From: UBA8958 sp964571695
GTDB taxonomy: Bacteria > Desulfobacterota > Syntrophia > Syntrophales > UBA8958
Direction of reading: 5' to 3'
Assembly: GCA_964571695.1 (NCBI GenBank)
Contig: CAZNDG010000011.1
Span: forward strand, 6,466-70,465
DNA: 64,000 nucleotides
A model generated the notes under the pieces. It was given only the letters and a program-made list of their open reading frames with translations. It searched no databases and was not told where the DNA came from. Within the stretch, counting starts at the first letter, position 1. Each line of letters starts with the position of its first letter. The position numbers were made by a program, and so were the translations under genes. Of the stretch, positions 1-8,738 are shown one piece after another.

Positions 1-421
1 CGGCCAGGGTGGCGATGGTCAGATAAAGTCCCTTGAGGCGGCTGGAGGGCAGGCCGAAAACAAGCCCGGCGCTGGCGGTGATCAGTCCGGCGGCGGGAAT
101 ACTGATCAGGAAGGGCACCTCCCAGCGTGTGGCCAGATAGGCGGCTCCATAGGCGCCGACACCGAAGAAAGCGCCATGCCCCAGAGAAATCTGGCCGGTG
201 TAACCGACAAGGATATTTAGTCCGATGGCGGCGATGGCGGCAATACCAATGGAATTAACCACATACAGCAGATAAGGGCTGCTCGCAAAAGGGACCGCCG
301 TGAACAGCAGGATGACCCCGACGGCAGTCCAGAATCGGCCGTAGTCCGTTTCATAGACGTTAAGCTGTGTCTCGTATCGCTCGTGATAGTTGCCGCAGGG
401 ATGAAATATCCTCTTTCCCAT
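1..421 (-). CDS. livM: Branched-chain amino acid ABC transporter permease LivM (partial, N-terminal part)
   Basis: Second inner-membrane permease of a LIV-type ABC importer. About 140 residues can be read from an ATG at 421; the gene runs off the window edge. The visible part has hydrophobic segments and the family stretch GLNILVGYTGQISLGHGAFF around residues 77-96, typical of LivM. The start lies one base after the livH stop, so the two are translationally linked. No livF is seen in the window; it may follow beyond base 1. The substrate cannot be read from sequence; LIV systems carry branched-chain and sometimes aromatic amino acids. Confidence 0.9.
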   Translation of the reverse strand, partial: MGKRIFHPCGNYHERYETQLNVYETDYGRFWTAVGVILLFTAVPFASSPYLLYVVNSIGIAAIAAIGLNILVGYTGQISLGHGAFFGVGAYGAAYLATRWEVPFLISIPAAGLITASAGLVFGLPSSRLKGLYLTIATLA

Positions 422-422
422 C

Positions 423-1301
423 TCAAACCCTCTCTATTTCCACCTGTCCGAACAGGCCATAGGGCTTCAGCATGAGGATGACGACGAGGACGACGTAAGG
501 AACCACGTCCCTCAGGGAGGGTGAAATATAACCGCCGGTAAGAGTTTCCAGGAGCCCGATGATAAGGCCGCCTACGATAGCGCCACCGATGCTGTCCAGA
601 CCTCCGAGAATGACCACGGGAAATACCTTCAACCCGATAGCGCTCAGATCATGGACGTTGACGCCGTTGATGATGCCCAGGATGATGCCGGAAAGCCCTG
701 CCACCAGGGCCGCGATGGCCCAGGAAAGGGCAAAGACGTTCTTTACGTTGACCCCCAGTGACAAGGCGGCCCGCTGATTGTCGGCAACGGATCGCATATA
801 TATCCCCTGGGAGGAAAACTTGAAGAACAAACCGAATAGGGCCAGAAAGGACACCCCCGCCACCAGCGCCAGTGTATAGACGGGTTGAACGGTAACATCG
901 CCCCAGGTCAGGGCCAGCCACTCCGGGAGAAACTCCGGGAAGGTGTAGAGGTTGCCGCCCCAGATCAGGAGAATCAGTCCTTTGAACATTGCTGCCAGTC
1001 CCACAGTGAGCATGATGACAAAAATCAGCGGTTCGCCGATGAGGGGCCGCAGAAAGAGTTTTTCCACGATGAATCCCAGGGAGAAGCAGGCAAGCATCGT
1101 GAGGATGAAGGCGCCATAAATGGGCAGTTGGGCCTCCGTCGCCAGGACAAGAAAGATGTACGCCCCGATGGCCAAAAGCTCGCCGTGGGCAAAATTGAGG
1201 ACACTGGAAGACTTGAAGATCATGACGAAACCCATGGCGGAAATGCCATAGAGAAAACCCACGCTCAGACCGTTAACCAGCAGTTGGACAAAAAAATCCA
1301 T
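423..1301 (-). CDS. livH: Branched-chain amino acid ABC transporter permease LivH
   Basis: Inner-membrane permease of the LIV-type importer, 292 aa, the normal length. It is hydrophobic throughout with about eight predicted membrane segments, and has the family motifs NFAHGELLAIGAY (about residues 36-48) and VFPVVILGGLDSIGGAIVG near the C-terminus, which contacts the ATPase. The ATG at 1301 has a good ribosome site (GGAGA). It lies 17 bases after the acyl-CoA ligase gene and just before livM, within the livK-livG-ligase-livH-livM operon, so it should share the leader-controlled promoter upstream of livK. Confidence 0.93.
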   Translation of the reverse strand: MDFFVQLLVNGLSVGFLYGISAMGFVMIFKSSSVLNFAHGELLAIGAYIFLVLATEAQLPIYGAFILTMLACFSLGFIVEKLFLRPLIGEPLIFVIMLTVGLAAMFKGLILLIWGGNLYTFPEFLPEWLALTWGDVTVQPVYTLALVAGVSFLALFGLFFKFSSQGIYMRSVADNQRAALSLGVNVKNVFALSWAIAALVAGLSGIILGIINGVNVHDLSAIGLKVFPVVILGGLDSIGGAIVGGLIIGLLETLTGGYISPSLRDVVPYVVLVVILMLKPYGLFGQVEIERV

Positions 1302-1318
1302 ATTTCTCCTTTCCAGGG

Positions 1319-3244
1319 TTATTTTATTGTCAGTGCCAATATACGGACATTAGTCGTTATCTCCCCTACCCTGCCGTCACGGTAACGGATCTTCCCTTTC
1401 GTTTCCACCTGCTCGACATCCCGGTACATAGCCTCGATGAGGGGGAGATAAATACCGTAGATGAAACGCCGGCGCACTTTGCCGGTCCGGGTCAGTTCTT
1501 CGTCGTCCGCATCGAGGAGTTTGTAGAGCAGGAGAAATTTTCGGATTTTCATAATCTCCGGCAGTTGACCGTTGATAATCTCGATCTCCCCGCTGATCAA
1601 CTCTTCCACCGCGGGCTGCTGGGAGAGGTCCAGATAGGTGGTGAAAGGGATAAGCCGCTCTTCGGCCCAGTTGCCCACATTTTCCATGTCGATGTTGACC
1701 ATGGCGGCGATGTAGGGTCTGGCTTCGCCGAACACCACCGCTTCTTTTATGTAAGGACTGAATTTGAGACGCGTTTCGATGAAATCCGGTGAAAATGCCT
1801 GGCCGCTCTTGTTCTTGATTATGTCTTCCTTGCGGCCGATGATGACGAGATGTCCGTCCTGATCGAGATAGCCAGCGTCGCCGGTCTTCAGCCAGCCGTC
1901 ATGAAAGGCCTTTTCCGTGTTTTGAAAATCACGGTAATAACCGGAAAAAAGTGCCTCGCTTTTGACCAGCACCTCCTGATCGTCATTCATCATGATCTGG
2001 ACGCCCGGCAGGGGTTTGCCCACGGTTTCCGGTTTTACCTCCCCATCCGGCTGGACCTGGAAAATTCCTCCAGCCTCGGTAAGACCATAACATTGTTTCA
2101 GATTCATCCCTACCGCCTGAAAGAAGCGAATCACTTCCGGGCTTATGGGATGTCCTCCGGTATAGGCGTTACGGAAACGGGCGCATCCGATCCGGTCCAG
2201 AAGCGGCCGGTAGATAACCAAGCCGGACAGTCGGTGCAGAAAGATTTTCAGCCAAGAAGGCTCCTTATTTTCACCATAGGCTGCAAGGACGGCGGCTCCG
2301 ACCCTTTCCGACCAATGAAAGATCCGGCGTTTCAGCCATCCGGCATCGGCCATCTTCACCCGGATTTTCGAGGCCAGATCCTCCCAGAACCGGCTGGCGG
2401 TGATGATCACTGCCGGTCCGATTTCCCGGAAGTCCTCCGTCACGGTCTCCGGGGTCTCGGGGAAGTTCATCGTCATGCCGCTGTATAGGGAAACACCCAT
2501 CCCCCACATCTGATCGACGATCCAGGCCGGCGGGGACATGGACAGCCAATTCTCCCCCCGTTGAAGGGTAATGGCCTGGGTCCATTGCCGGCCCATGGCG
2601 ATCATGCTCCGATGGGAAAGCATGGCGAGCTTCGAGACGCCGGTGGTCCCGGAGGTCTGGATCATCAGGGCGATGTCCTTGGCATTGCCCCTGTTGATTT
2701 CCCGCGAAAAAAAATCCGGCTCCCGTTGGTCTCTTTCCTCCCCGGCACTCAGGAGATCTGCATAGGACAGCAGCCACGCCTCCTTCCGGTAGGACCGCAT
2801 GCCCGTGGGATCTATATAAATTACCTTCCTTACCTGGGGTATGCGTTCTCTGATTTCGATGAGTTTGTCCACCTGTTCCTGATCCTGAACAATCACCACG
2901 ACCGCCTGGGCGCGTTGCAGGGAGGTCCGCAGTTCCTCGGGTATGGAAGAGGTAAAGAGGTTGATGGTCACCGCTCCAATCGCCTGGGCCCCCAGTTCCG
3001 AGAACAGCCATTCCGGATGATTGTTCACCACCAACACCAGGTTCTCGCCGCGCCGGACCCCGAGGGAGGCAAGACCCAGAGCGGTATGACGGACATAGCG
3101 GAGATAATCTTCCCAGTTGTAGGTGTGCCAGACGCCATAGGCCTTCTCCCGTATGGCAACGGCGCCACGTCCCAGGATTTCCGCCTGCTTGCAGAGCAGG
3201 CGGGGCAGGGTCAACATCTGTTCGTCTTGGAATGCCATCGTCAT
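1319..3244 (-). CDS. AMP-forming acyl-CoA ligase (long-chain fatty-acid-CoA ligase/FAA1-like)
   Basis: ANL-superfamily enzyme, 641 aa, expected to form an acyl-CoA from a carboxylic acid, ATP and CoA in the cytoplasm. The ATP-binding loop is MIQTSGTTGVSKLAMLSH (about residues 193-210); the adenylate motif is QCYGLTEAGG near 388-397; the hinge TGDAGYLDQDGHLVIIGRKE and the following KNKSGQAFSP resemble the long-chain (COG1022) group. It sits between livG and livH, an arrangement seen in many Desulfobacterota liv clusters, and suggests that the imported compound or its breakdown product is activated. The natural substrate is unknown. The start at 3244 follows a GAGG site; 3238 is an alternative. 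Confidence 0.88.
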   Translation of the reverse strand: MTMAFQDEQMLTLPRLLCKQAEILGRGAVAIREKAYGVWHTYNWEDYLRYVRHTALGLASLGVRRGENLVLVVNNHPEWLFSELGAQAIGAVTINLFTSSIPEELRTSLQRAQAVVVIVQDQEQVDKLIEIRERIPQVRKVIYIDPTGMRSYRKEAWLLSYADLLSAGEERDQREPDFFSREINRGNAKDIALMIQTSGTTGVSKLAMLSHRSMIAMGRQWTQAITLQRGENWLSMSPPAWIVDQMWGMGVSLYSGMTMNFPETPETVTEDFREIGPAVIITASRFWEDLASKIRVKMADAGWLKRRIFHWSERVGAAVLAAYGENKEPSWLKIFLHRLSGLVIYRPLLDRIGCARFRNAYTGGHPISPEVIRFFQAVGMNLKQCYGLTEAGGIFQVQPDGEVKPETVGKPLPGVQIMMNDDQEVLVKSEALFSGYYRDFQNTEKAFHDGWLKTGDAGYLDQDGHLVIIGRKEDIIKNKSGQAFSPDFIETRLKFSPYIKEAVVFGEARPYIAAMVNIDMENVGNWAEERLIPFTTYLDLSQQPAVEELISGEIEIINGQLPEIMKIRKFLLLYKLLDADDEELTRTGKVRRRFIYGIYLPLIEAMYRDVEQVETKGKIRYRDGRVGEITTNVRILALTIK

Positions 3245-3256
3245 CTTCTGTTCGCC

Positions 3257-4069
3257 TCACCCCAGATACGCCTGGATTACTTCCGGATGCTGGCGGATCT
3301 CCTCCGCCGTGCCCTCGGCGATCTTTTCCCCGAAGTTCAGAACGGCGATCCGGTGGGAGACGCTCATGACTATTGCCATATCATGTTCGACAAGAATGAT
3401 CGTCTGACCCCAGGCGGAGTTTATTTCCGTGATAAACCGCACCATGTCTTCCTTCTCTTCCAGGGTCATGCCGGCGAACGGCTCGTCCAGTACCAGCAGC
3501 CGCGGTTCCAGGGCCAGGGCCCTGCCCAGTTCCACTCGCTTCATCAGACCGTAAGGCAGTGATGCCACAGTCTTTTTTCTGATGGCCTGCATCTCCAGAA
3601 AATCTATCAATTCTTCTATCAACTTGCGGTGGCGAACCTCCTCGCGGCGCACCGACGGCAAATAGTGTGAGGCCCCGGGGAATCCGTAATCGCAATAAAG
3701 ATGCCGGGCGAGAAGCATATTTGCCAATACGGTCATGCCGGGGAAAAGCTCTATATTCTGAAAGGTCCTGCCGATACCCACCCTTACCAGTTCATGGGCG
3801 TGCAGATGGGTGATGTCCCGTCCGTTGAAGAGGATCTGACCGCTCACGGCACGATAAAAGCCGGTGATGCAGTTCATGAGGCTGGTCTTGCCGGCACCAT
3901 TTGGTCCGATCACCGCGAACAGTTCTCCGTTATTCACCTGTAAATCGATGTTGTTCAAGGCCTTGACGCCGCCGAAATTCAGGCAGACGTCCCTGATTTT
4001 TAGGTGGGCCCACCGTTCCTCTTCCTTCCGTGCGGCAAAAATCGCCGGCTGTCCGCGATAGGCTTTCAT
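3257..4069 (-). CDS. livG: Branched-chain amino acid ABC transporter ATP-binding protein LivG
   Basis: Cytoplasmic ATPase of the LIV importer, 270 aa. Walker A is GPNGAGKT, the signature region is LPYGLMKRVELGRAL (the degenerate form usual for LivG/LivF), Walker B is RLLVLDEPFAGM, and the H-loop lies in VEHDM. About 20 residues precede the first strand, so the true start may be slightly inside; the ATG at 4069 follows an AGCAGG stretch and lies 13 bases after the livK stop. It sits between livK and the acyl-CoA ligase in the same operon. Confidence 0.93.
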   Translation of the reverse strand: MKAYRGQPAIFAARKEEERWAHLKIRDVCLNFGGVKALNNIDLQVNNGELFAVIGPNGAGKTSLMNCITGFYRAVSGQILFNGRDITHLHAHELVRVGIGRTFQNIELFPGMTVLANMLLARHLYCDYGFPGASHYLPSVRREEVRHRKLIEELIDFLEMQAIRKKTVASLPYGLMKRVELGRALALEPRLLVLDEPFAGMTLEEKEDMVRFITEINSAWGQTIILVEHDMAIVMSVSHRIAVLNFGEKIAEGTAEEIRQHPEVIQAYLG

Positions 4070-4082
4070 CCTGAATGCCTGC

Positions 4083-5291
4083 TCACTTAAGTAAACGTAT
4101 CTTTTCCTTGCCCGGAACGAAGAACTGGGTCAGGGGCGTGTACGATCCATTCTCCTGAACCCGGACGATCCGGGCCTTGAAGGAGGCGCCGTGATTTTTC
4201 TTCGTGTAGGTCACGTTTGGCACCAAGCCGCCAAAATCTTCGTTCTGAAAGGACTCCATTGCCTTATTGATCGTCTCCCGGTTTATCTGACCGTACTTTT
4301 CATGGGCCCGTAGGAAGGCCCGCTCCATGATCATCGCCACGACCACTCCCTCCCAATAGGAGGCATCGAACTTACTGACCGTTTTGTATCGCTTCCATAA
4401 TTCCTCCATGACCTTGATGCCGGGGGTGCGGTCCACGGGTAGTCCGCCGGGGAATTGCATCAACAGCCGGTCTTTGATCAAGCCTCTGCCCAGGCGGAAG
4501 AAATCGGGATCCGTGGAGGTCCAGGTGCCGAAAAACATGGGATTGTAGCCGATACGGTCGGCGCTTTTGAACGTGGTGACAATGGCGGCGGGGAGCATCT
4601 GCATAATGACGTACTGGGCGCCCTTCTTCTGCAGCCGGAGGAGTTCCGTATTGAGATCGACGGTCTTGGGGGGGAACTCTTCCACGGCCACGATATCTAT
4701 CTTGACCTTCTTAGCATATTCCCGGCTGGGCTTATGGATGGATCGACCATAGGCGTTATTGTAAGTGAGCAGACCGACCTTGGGGATGGTGTTTCCCTGA
4801 TGAACAGCCCGGATATAATCCAGGATGGCGTAACAATCCATCTTGTAGCTTCCGAAGGGAAGATACATGTAATCTATGGGTGGTTCGAGGATTTCCCAGC
4901 TCGTGGAATAGTTTATGGTTGGTATCTTGTAGGTCTGAATGATGGGCTTGGCCGCCAGTCCCTCACCGGCCCCCCAGGTCGCGATCATATCGACCTTTTC
5001 CTGGACGGCGAATTTACGGACCGCCGCCACCGCTTCGGGAACTTTGTAGGCCGTGTCCACCAGAAGCATTTCAATGCGGTTTCCCGCGACACCGCCCTTG
5101 ACCTCGTTGACGTAACGGAAATAATCCTGCTGTCCCCGGGCGTGAAACTGTCCCCAACTTGATGCAGGTCCCGTCATGTTGATTGCCGCCCCTACCTTGA
5201 CAACCTTCGCCTCCGACCACCCGGAGACGCCCAGCGCCATCAATCCCACCATCATGCCGATGATGATCCCTCTTGTGATCCTTGCCGTCAT
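4083..5291 (-). CDS. livK: ABC transporter substrate-binding protein, LivK/Peripla_BP_6 type
   Basis: Periplasmic binding protein of the importer, 402 aa. The N-terminus is a signal peptide (MTARITRG, hydrophobic core, cleavage near SEA/K at about 28), followed by the family start KVGAAINMTGPASSWGQ. It is first in the operon, with a very strong ribosome site (AAGGAGGAGG) before the ATG at 5291. Only about 30 bases separate that ATG from a double rho-independent terminator, with no room for a promoter. Expression must therefore depend on readthrough of the leader at 5322-5562. The ligand is not deducible; the leader hints at phenylalanine or related amino acids. Confidence 0.92.
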   Translation of the reverse strand: MTARITRGIIIGMMVGLMALGVSGWSEAKVVKVGAAINMTGPASSWGQFHARGQQDYFRYVNEVKGGVAGNRIEMLLVDTAYKVPEAVAAVRKFAVQEKVDMIATWGAGEGLAAKPIIQTYKIPTINYSTSWEILEPPIDYMYLPFGSYKMDCYAILDYIRAVHQGNTIPKVGLLTYNNAYGRSIHKPSREYAKKVKIDIVAVEEFPPKTVDLNTELLRLQKKGAQYVIMQMLPAAIVTTFKSADRIGYNPMFFGTWTSTDPDFFRLGRGLIKDRLLMQFPGGLPVDRTPGIKVMEELWKRYKTVSKFDASYWEGVVVAMIMERAFLRAHEKYGQINRETINKAMESFQNEDFGGLVPNVTYTKKNHGASFKARIVRVQENGSYTPLTQFFVPGKEKIRLLK

Positions 5292-5321
5292 GTCCTCCTC
5301 CTTATATCTCCCCTTACGGTT

Positions 5322-5351
5322 AAAAAAAAGGCCGGGATGATCTCCACGGCC
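5322..5351 (-). terminator. Second terminator hairpin in the livK leader
   Basis: On the minus strand GGCCG pairs with CGGCC (outer arms 5330-5334 and 5347-5351), with an inner GGA/TCC pairing beside a one-base bulge, followed by eight T (5329-5322). It lies directly after the attenuator terminator and ends about 20 bases before the livK ribosome site. It looks like a second intrinsic stop within the livK leader rather than a stop for pilR only. Confidence 0.6.
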
Positions 5352-5390
5352 AAAAAAAAAACCGTGGGCGCCTCTTCGGTCTGCCCACGG
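5352..5390 (-). terminator. Attenuator terminator upstream of livK
   Basis: On the minus strand CCGTGGGC (5390-5383) pairs perfectly with GCCCACGG (5369-5362) and is followed by nine or ten T (5361-5352), a textbook intrinsic terminator. Its left arm overlaps GGGCAGACC (5386-5378), which can alternatively pair with an upstream segment (see the antiterminator entry), so stem formation should be conditional. It also stops transcripts arriving from pilR. Confidence 0.8.
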
Positions 5391-5433
5391 CTCATTCGTT
5401 TATTGATCAGGTCATGAGCGCGCCGGGCAGACC
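5378..5433 (-). promoter_or_regulatory. Candidate antiterminator pairing in the livK leader
   Basis: GGTCTGCCC in the leader ORF (5433-5425) is a perfect 9-base complement of GGGCAGACC (5386-5378), the left arm of the terminator. Pairing would block the terminator. The upstream segment starts about two codons after the last Phe codons and ends just before the leader stop. A ribosome stalled on Phe codons would leave it free; one that reaches the stop would cover it. A 5-base CGGGC/GCCCG pairing (near 5471-5467 with 5429-5425) could act as a weak protector hairpin. Confidence 0.65.
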
Positions 5434-5495
5434 TCCCCAAAAAAGCCGATAAAGCTAAAAAAGAAAGCCCGATAAAATATCTTGTGCCGCGCCAT
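5412..5495 (-). CDS. Phenylalanine-rich leader peptide (attenuator peptide)
   Basis: A 27-aa open frame, ATG at 5495 and TGA at 5414-5412, read as MARHKIFYRAFFFSFIGFF followed by GEVCPARS. It has seven Phe codons plus one Tyr, with a run FFFSFIGFF, recalling the PheL peptide of E. coli pheA (rich in Phe for the same purpose). AAGGA lies eight bases before this ATG; another in-frame ATG at 5501 is too close to it. The frame lies between a sigma70-like promoter and the alternative terminator. No structural role is expected; translation itself would be the sensor of charged tRNA-Phe. Confidence 0.7.
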   Translation of the reverse strand: MARHKIFYRAFFFSFIGFFGEVCPARS

Positions 5496-5533
5496 GTCCA
5501 TTTTCCTTTTTCTTTGATCTTATCTGGTGATCA

Positions 5534-5562
5534 CGTTTAATGGATGCGGGCGCCCTTGTCAA
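5534..5562 (-). promoter_or_regulatory. Promoter of the livK leader
   Basis: The minus strand has a perfect TTGACA (5562-5557), a 17-base spacer and a weaker -10 TAAACG (5539-5534). The predicted start, near 5527, lies about 30 bases before the leader peptide. The -35 begins nine bases after the pilR stop. Confidence 0.6.
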
Positions 5563-5570
5563 GTATTATT

Positions 5571-6950
5571 TCAATCCCAGCCTGAATTTTCAATCCCCAG
5601 TTTTTCGATGCGATAACGCAAAGAATCGAAGGTCACATGGAGGAGATCCGCTGCTTTAGTCTTCGAACCTTTTGTTTTGTTCAGCGCCGTTTCGATGAAC
5701 TGCTTTTCAATCTTTGTCAACTCTTCGTTCAACTGGATACCCGCATCGGGAATGACGGCAGGGAGTGGATGGTCATTTTTAATCTGTTCCCTGTCGATGA
5801 AAAGATTGTCCGGAAGGATGATATTTGTGCTCTCCAAGGCCACGCTGCGTTCGATGATATTCTCCAGTTCACGGACATTGCCCGGGAAAGGATAATCCAT
5901 AAGCAATTCCAAGGCATAACTGGATATAGTCTTAATATCCTTGGCAAATTCCCGGGAATATTTTTCTATGAAATAGCGCGTCAATACGGGGATGTCTTCT
6001 CTCCTTTCCCGCAGGGGCGGCAGATGAATGGGGATTACATTGAGGCGATAGTAGAGATCCTCACGGAACGAACCTCCTTTAACCTTTTCTTCCAGGTTCT
6101 GGTTCGTGGCGGAGATTATCCGCACATTGACCTTGATATCCACCGTTCCGCCGATCCTACGGAAGGTCTTCTCCTGGACAACACGTAATAGTTTTACTTG
6201 AAGTAATGATGGTAACTCACCTATTTCATCAAGAAATATTGTTCCGTTATTTGCCGATTCGAAGAGTCCGGCCTTATCCGTGAAGGCCCCGGTGAAAGAA
6301 CCTTTCATATAACCGAAAAACTCCGACTCCAGGAGATTCTCCGGGATGCCGCCACAATTGATAACTACAAAGGGCATGTCTTTCCGTGGACTGTGTTCAT
6401 GGATAGCCTTGGCTACCAGTTCCTTGCCCGTGCCGCTTTCACCGAGGATCAGGATATTCGCCGGCGTTTCAGAGACCTTCTTGATCGTCCCATAGACTTT
6501 CAGCATTTCCCTGCTCTTGCCGATCATGCCCCCAAAGGCGACATCGCCGGCCAGGTCTTTGATGAACTGAGCCTCCCGTGTTTTGATGCCCTTTTGTTCC
6601 ATTGCTTCATGGACTATGCGTTTTAGTTCGTCAATATCGAAATTCTTCTCGATATAATCGTAAGCCCCTTCCTTCATTGCGGAAAGAGCGGTATTCCCCG
6701 AGGCGAAGGCGGTGATGAGAATGACTTGCGTCTCCGGTTTAAGCTCTTTCACTTGTTTCAGGAACTCTATTCCGTCCATCTTCGGCATCTTGAGATCGGT
6801 TATGACCAGATCGAACTGCTCTTTTCTGACTCTTTGCAGGGCCTTGTCCGGATCACCGCCGCAGGCGACCTCATAACCCTCCTGGGTCAGCATGATCTCC
6901 AGCAAATCCCTCATTCCGAGATCGTCGTCAACGACGAGAATCCTGGCCAT
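5571..6950 (-). CDS. pilR: Sigma-54-dependent response regulator, PilR/NtrC type
   Basis: Cytoplasmic transcription activator, 459 aa. Receiver domain 1-120 with phospho-acceptor D52 in VITDLKMPKMDG; AAA+ domain about 140-380 with Walker A GESGTGKE and the sigma54-contact loop GSFTGA; C-terminal Fis-type HTH NKTKGSKTKAADLLHVTFDS. The ATG at 6950 has AGGAGG eight bases upstream and begins the receiver domain at once; a longer frame to 7058 adds residues unrelated to the family. The start overlaps the kinase gene by 23 bases. Pairing with a six-TM kinase suggests PilS/PilR control of type IV pili, but no pilin gene is in the window. Confidence 0.9.
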   Translation of the reverse strand: MARILVVDDDLGMRDLLEIMLTQEGYEVACGGDPDKALQRVRKEQFDLVITDLKMPKMDGIEFLKQVKELKPETQVILITAFASGNTALSAMKEGAYDYIEKNFDIDELKRIVHEAMEQKGIKTREAQFIKDLAGDVAFGGMIGKSREMLKVYGTIKKVSETPANILILGESGTGKELVAKAIHEHSPRKDMPFVVINCGGIPENLLESEFFGYMKGSFTGAFTDKAGLFESANNGTIFLDEIGELPSLLQVKLLRVVQEKTFRRIGGTVDIKVNVRIISATNQNLEEKVKGGSFREDLYYRLNVIPIHLPPLRERREDIPVLTRYFIEKYSREFAKDIKTISSYALELLMDYPFPGNVRELENIIERSVALESTNIILPDNLFIDREQIKNDHPLPAVIPDAGIQLNEELTKIEKQFIETALNKTKGSKTKAADLLHVTFDSLRYRIEKLGIENSGWD

Positions 6951-8652
6951 TTTCCAAACCTCCTGAAATGCTCTCCCGCCGGGGCAGCCAGACATGAAAT
7001 GTGCTGCCTCGGCCGGCAGCGCTTGTAAAGGATAATCTACCCCCATAGCTGTTGACAATCCGCATGACTATCGCCAATCCCAACCCGGTACCCCGTTCCT
7101 TGGTGGTAAAAAACGGCTCGAAAATCGACTGCTGATCCCGTTCGGAAATCCCGGTGCCAGTATCGGCGGTAATAAATTCCACCCCCGGCCCACCGTCGAT
7201 TTGCCGCCGCCGCGCCTCAATCCTTAGCATCCCCCCCGCCGGCATAGCCTGGACGGCATTCAGTACGAGGTTCCATACCAGTTGGCGCAATTCCTCCCGG
7301 TTGCCGCTCACGGTCAGGCCCGATTCGAAATCTTCCCTCAGTTTTATGTCGCCTTGCCAATCCGGCATAACCCGTACAGCTTCCAGAATTTCCTGGACAA
7401 GGTCGACAATAGGCACCTCCCGTTGGGGACCTCGTTCCGGTCTGGCCAGCAGCAGAAAGTCTTTGATAAATCCTTCGAGCTGATCCTTGCTCCGCATGAT
7501 CAATTTCATCAGCCGCTCCTCCGTGGCACTGAAGCCGGGTTCCCGCTGCAGCATCTGCACGGCGCCGCTGATAGAGGCCAGGGGATTGCGGATTTCATGG
7601 GCCAGACCGGCCGCCATTTCCCCTACGAAGGCCAGACGCCGGTTTCTCTCCAGGACTTCCTCCATCTGCTTGACGGCGGTCAGGTCCTGAAAAATGAGAA
7701 TATCTCCGAATTTTTTATCGCCGTGATCGCGGAGCGGTGAAAGGAGACAACCGACAATCAATGGCCGGAGGTCTTTAGTCGTAACGGCCATTTCGATGCG
7801 GCCCTGGATTTGCAGGTCATTATTTCCCTTATTTTCCGTTAGGCTGCTCCAGGTGGCGAATATCTCGTCGATACCCCTGTTTTCCACCTCCGTAAAACTC
7901 CAGCCGGTGATCTTTTCCGCCGCCCGGTTGAATGATTTTATCCTCCCCTCCATATCAATGGTCAGGATCCCGGCGTCAACGGATTCGATAATCGACCGGT
8001 AAAGAAGATCCAGTTTGTTGAAAGCCGATTCCTTTTCCGCCAGAAGTACCCGGGTCTTCCGCTCCTTCTCCACTACAAAGCTGGCCAGCCCGGCGATGAG
8101 ATAAAAGGAAACGATATTAACAAAGATCCGGTAAAATACATGACCGGCGGTATCGGGTATTTCCCACATGGAGGGATACGATAAAGGCTCGATGACGCGG
8201 TAGAATTCAAGATCGATGAGGAGACCGTAACAGATGGAAGCGGCGGAGGCGGCAATCAGACCCCCGTTCCGTCCCAGATAAAGGACGGCATAGATAATCA
8301 CCAGGGGATAGAAAACGGCGTAGGTTGACCTGATCCCCCCGGTGACATAGAGCAGGGCCGTAATCACGATCACGTCCGTCATGACCTGAAAATAAATCTG
8401 CATCCGGTGGTTGGCGGAGATCCGGGAAAGGGCTGAATAAAACAGAGATAGAATGTAGATGGCGAGAATTATTCCATATAAGTAAGGTATGGAAATCCTG
8501 CTGGCGAAATCTGGGGACTGGTTCTGCATGAAGACAAAGACACCCAACAAAAAGGTGGACATGGCGATCCGGGAGATCAGCAACATTTTGATCTGCGCAT
8601 CCGGATTTTTCCGAACAATATCCTGATTCTTAGGTGTTTCTAATTTCTTCAT
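6928..8652 (-). CDS. pilS: Membrane sensor histidine kinase, PilS type
   Basis: 574 aa. About six membrane segments fill residues 20-190, followed by a linker coiled coil, a PAS domain (about 215-330, starting SIIESVDAGILTIDMEGRI), HisKA with the phospho-histidine in AGLAHEIRNPLASIS (about 355), and HATPase_c with the N box NLVLNAVQAMPAGG and G box GTGLGLAIVMRIV. The order 6TM-PAS-HisKA-HATPase is that of PilS. It has its own strong promoter at 8700-8728 and overlaps pilR, so the pair is co-expressed. It also lies downstream of tgpA in the same direction. Confidence 0.87.
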   Translation of the reverse strand: MKKLETPKNQDIVRKNPDAQIKMLLISRIAMSTFLLGVFVFMQNQSPDFASRISIPYLYGIILAIYILSLFYSALSRISANHRMQIYFQVMTDVIVITALLYVTGGIRSTYAVFYPLVIIYAVLYLGRNGGLIAASAASICYGLLIDLEFYRVIEPLSYPSMWEIPDTAGHVFYRIFVNIVSFYLIAGLASFVVEKERKTRVLLAEKESAFNKLDLLYRSIIESVDAGILTIDMEGRIKSFNRAAEKITGWSFTEVENRGIDEIFATWSSLTENKGNNDLQIQGRIEMAVTTKDLRPLIVGCLLSPLRDHGDKKFGDILIFQDLTAVKQMEEVLERNRRLAFVGEMAAGLAHEIRNPLASISGAVQMLQREPGFSATEERLMKLIMRSKDQLEGFIKDFLLLARPERGPQREVPIVDLVQEILEAVRVMPDWQGDIKLREDFESGLTVSGNREELRQLVWNLVLNAVQAMPAGGMLRIEARRRQIDGGPGVEFITADTGTGISERDQQSIFEPFFTTKERGTGLGLAIVMRIVNSYGGRLSFTSAAGRGSTFHVWLPRRESISGGLENGQDSRR

Positions 8653-8699
8653 CTCTTTGCATGAACAAGTGAGCGGTTAATACAATTATGTTTGGTTAG

Positions 8700-8728
8700 G
8701 ATATAGGCGAAAGGTCTGATCATGTCAA
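8700..8728 (-). promoter_or_regulatory. Promoter of pilSR
   Basis: On the minus strand TTGACA (8728-8723), a 17-base spacer and TATATC (8705-8700). It begins ten bases after the tgpA stop and about 50 bases before the pilS ATG, so pilSR can be expressed apart from the upstream cell-envelope genes. Confidence 0.6.
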
Positions 8729-8738
8729 ACCGGGAAAA

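Noticed and set aside
217..426. Alternative 69-codon frame over the livM start
   Set aside because: It is out of frame with clear LivM sequence and contains no domain.
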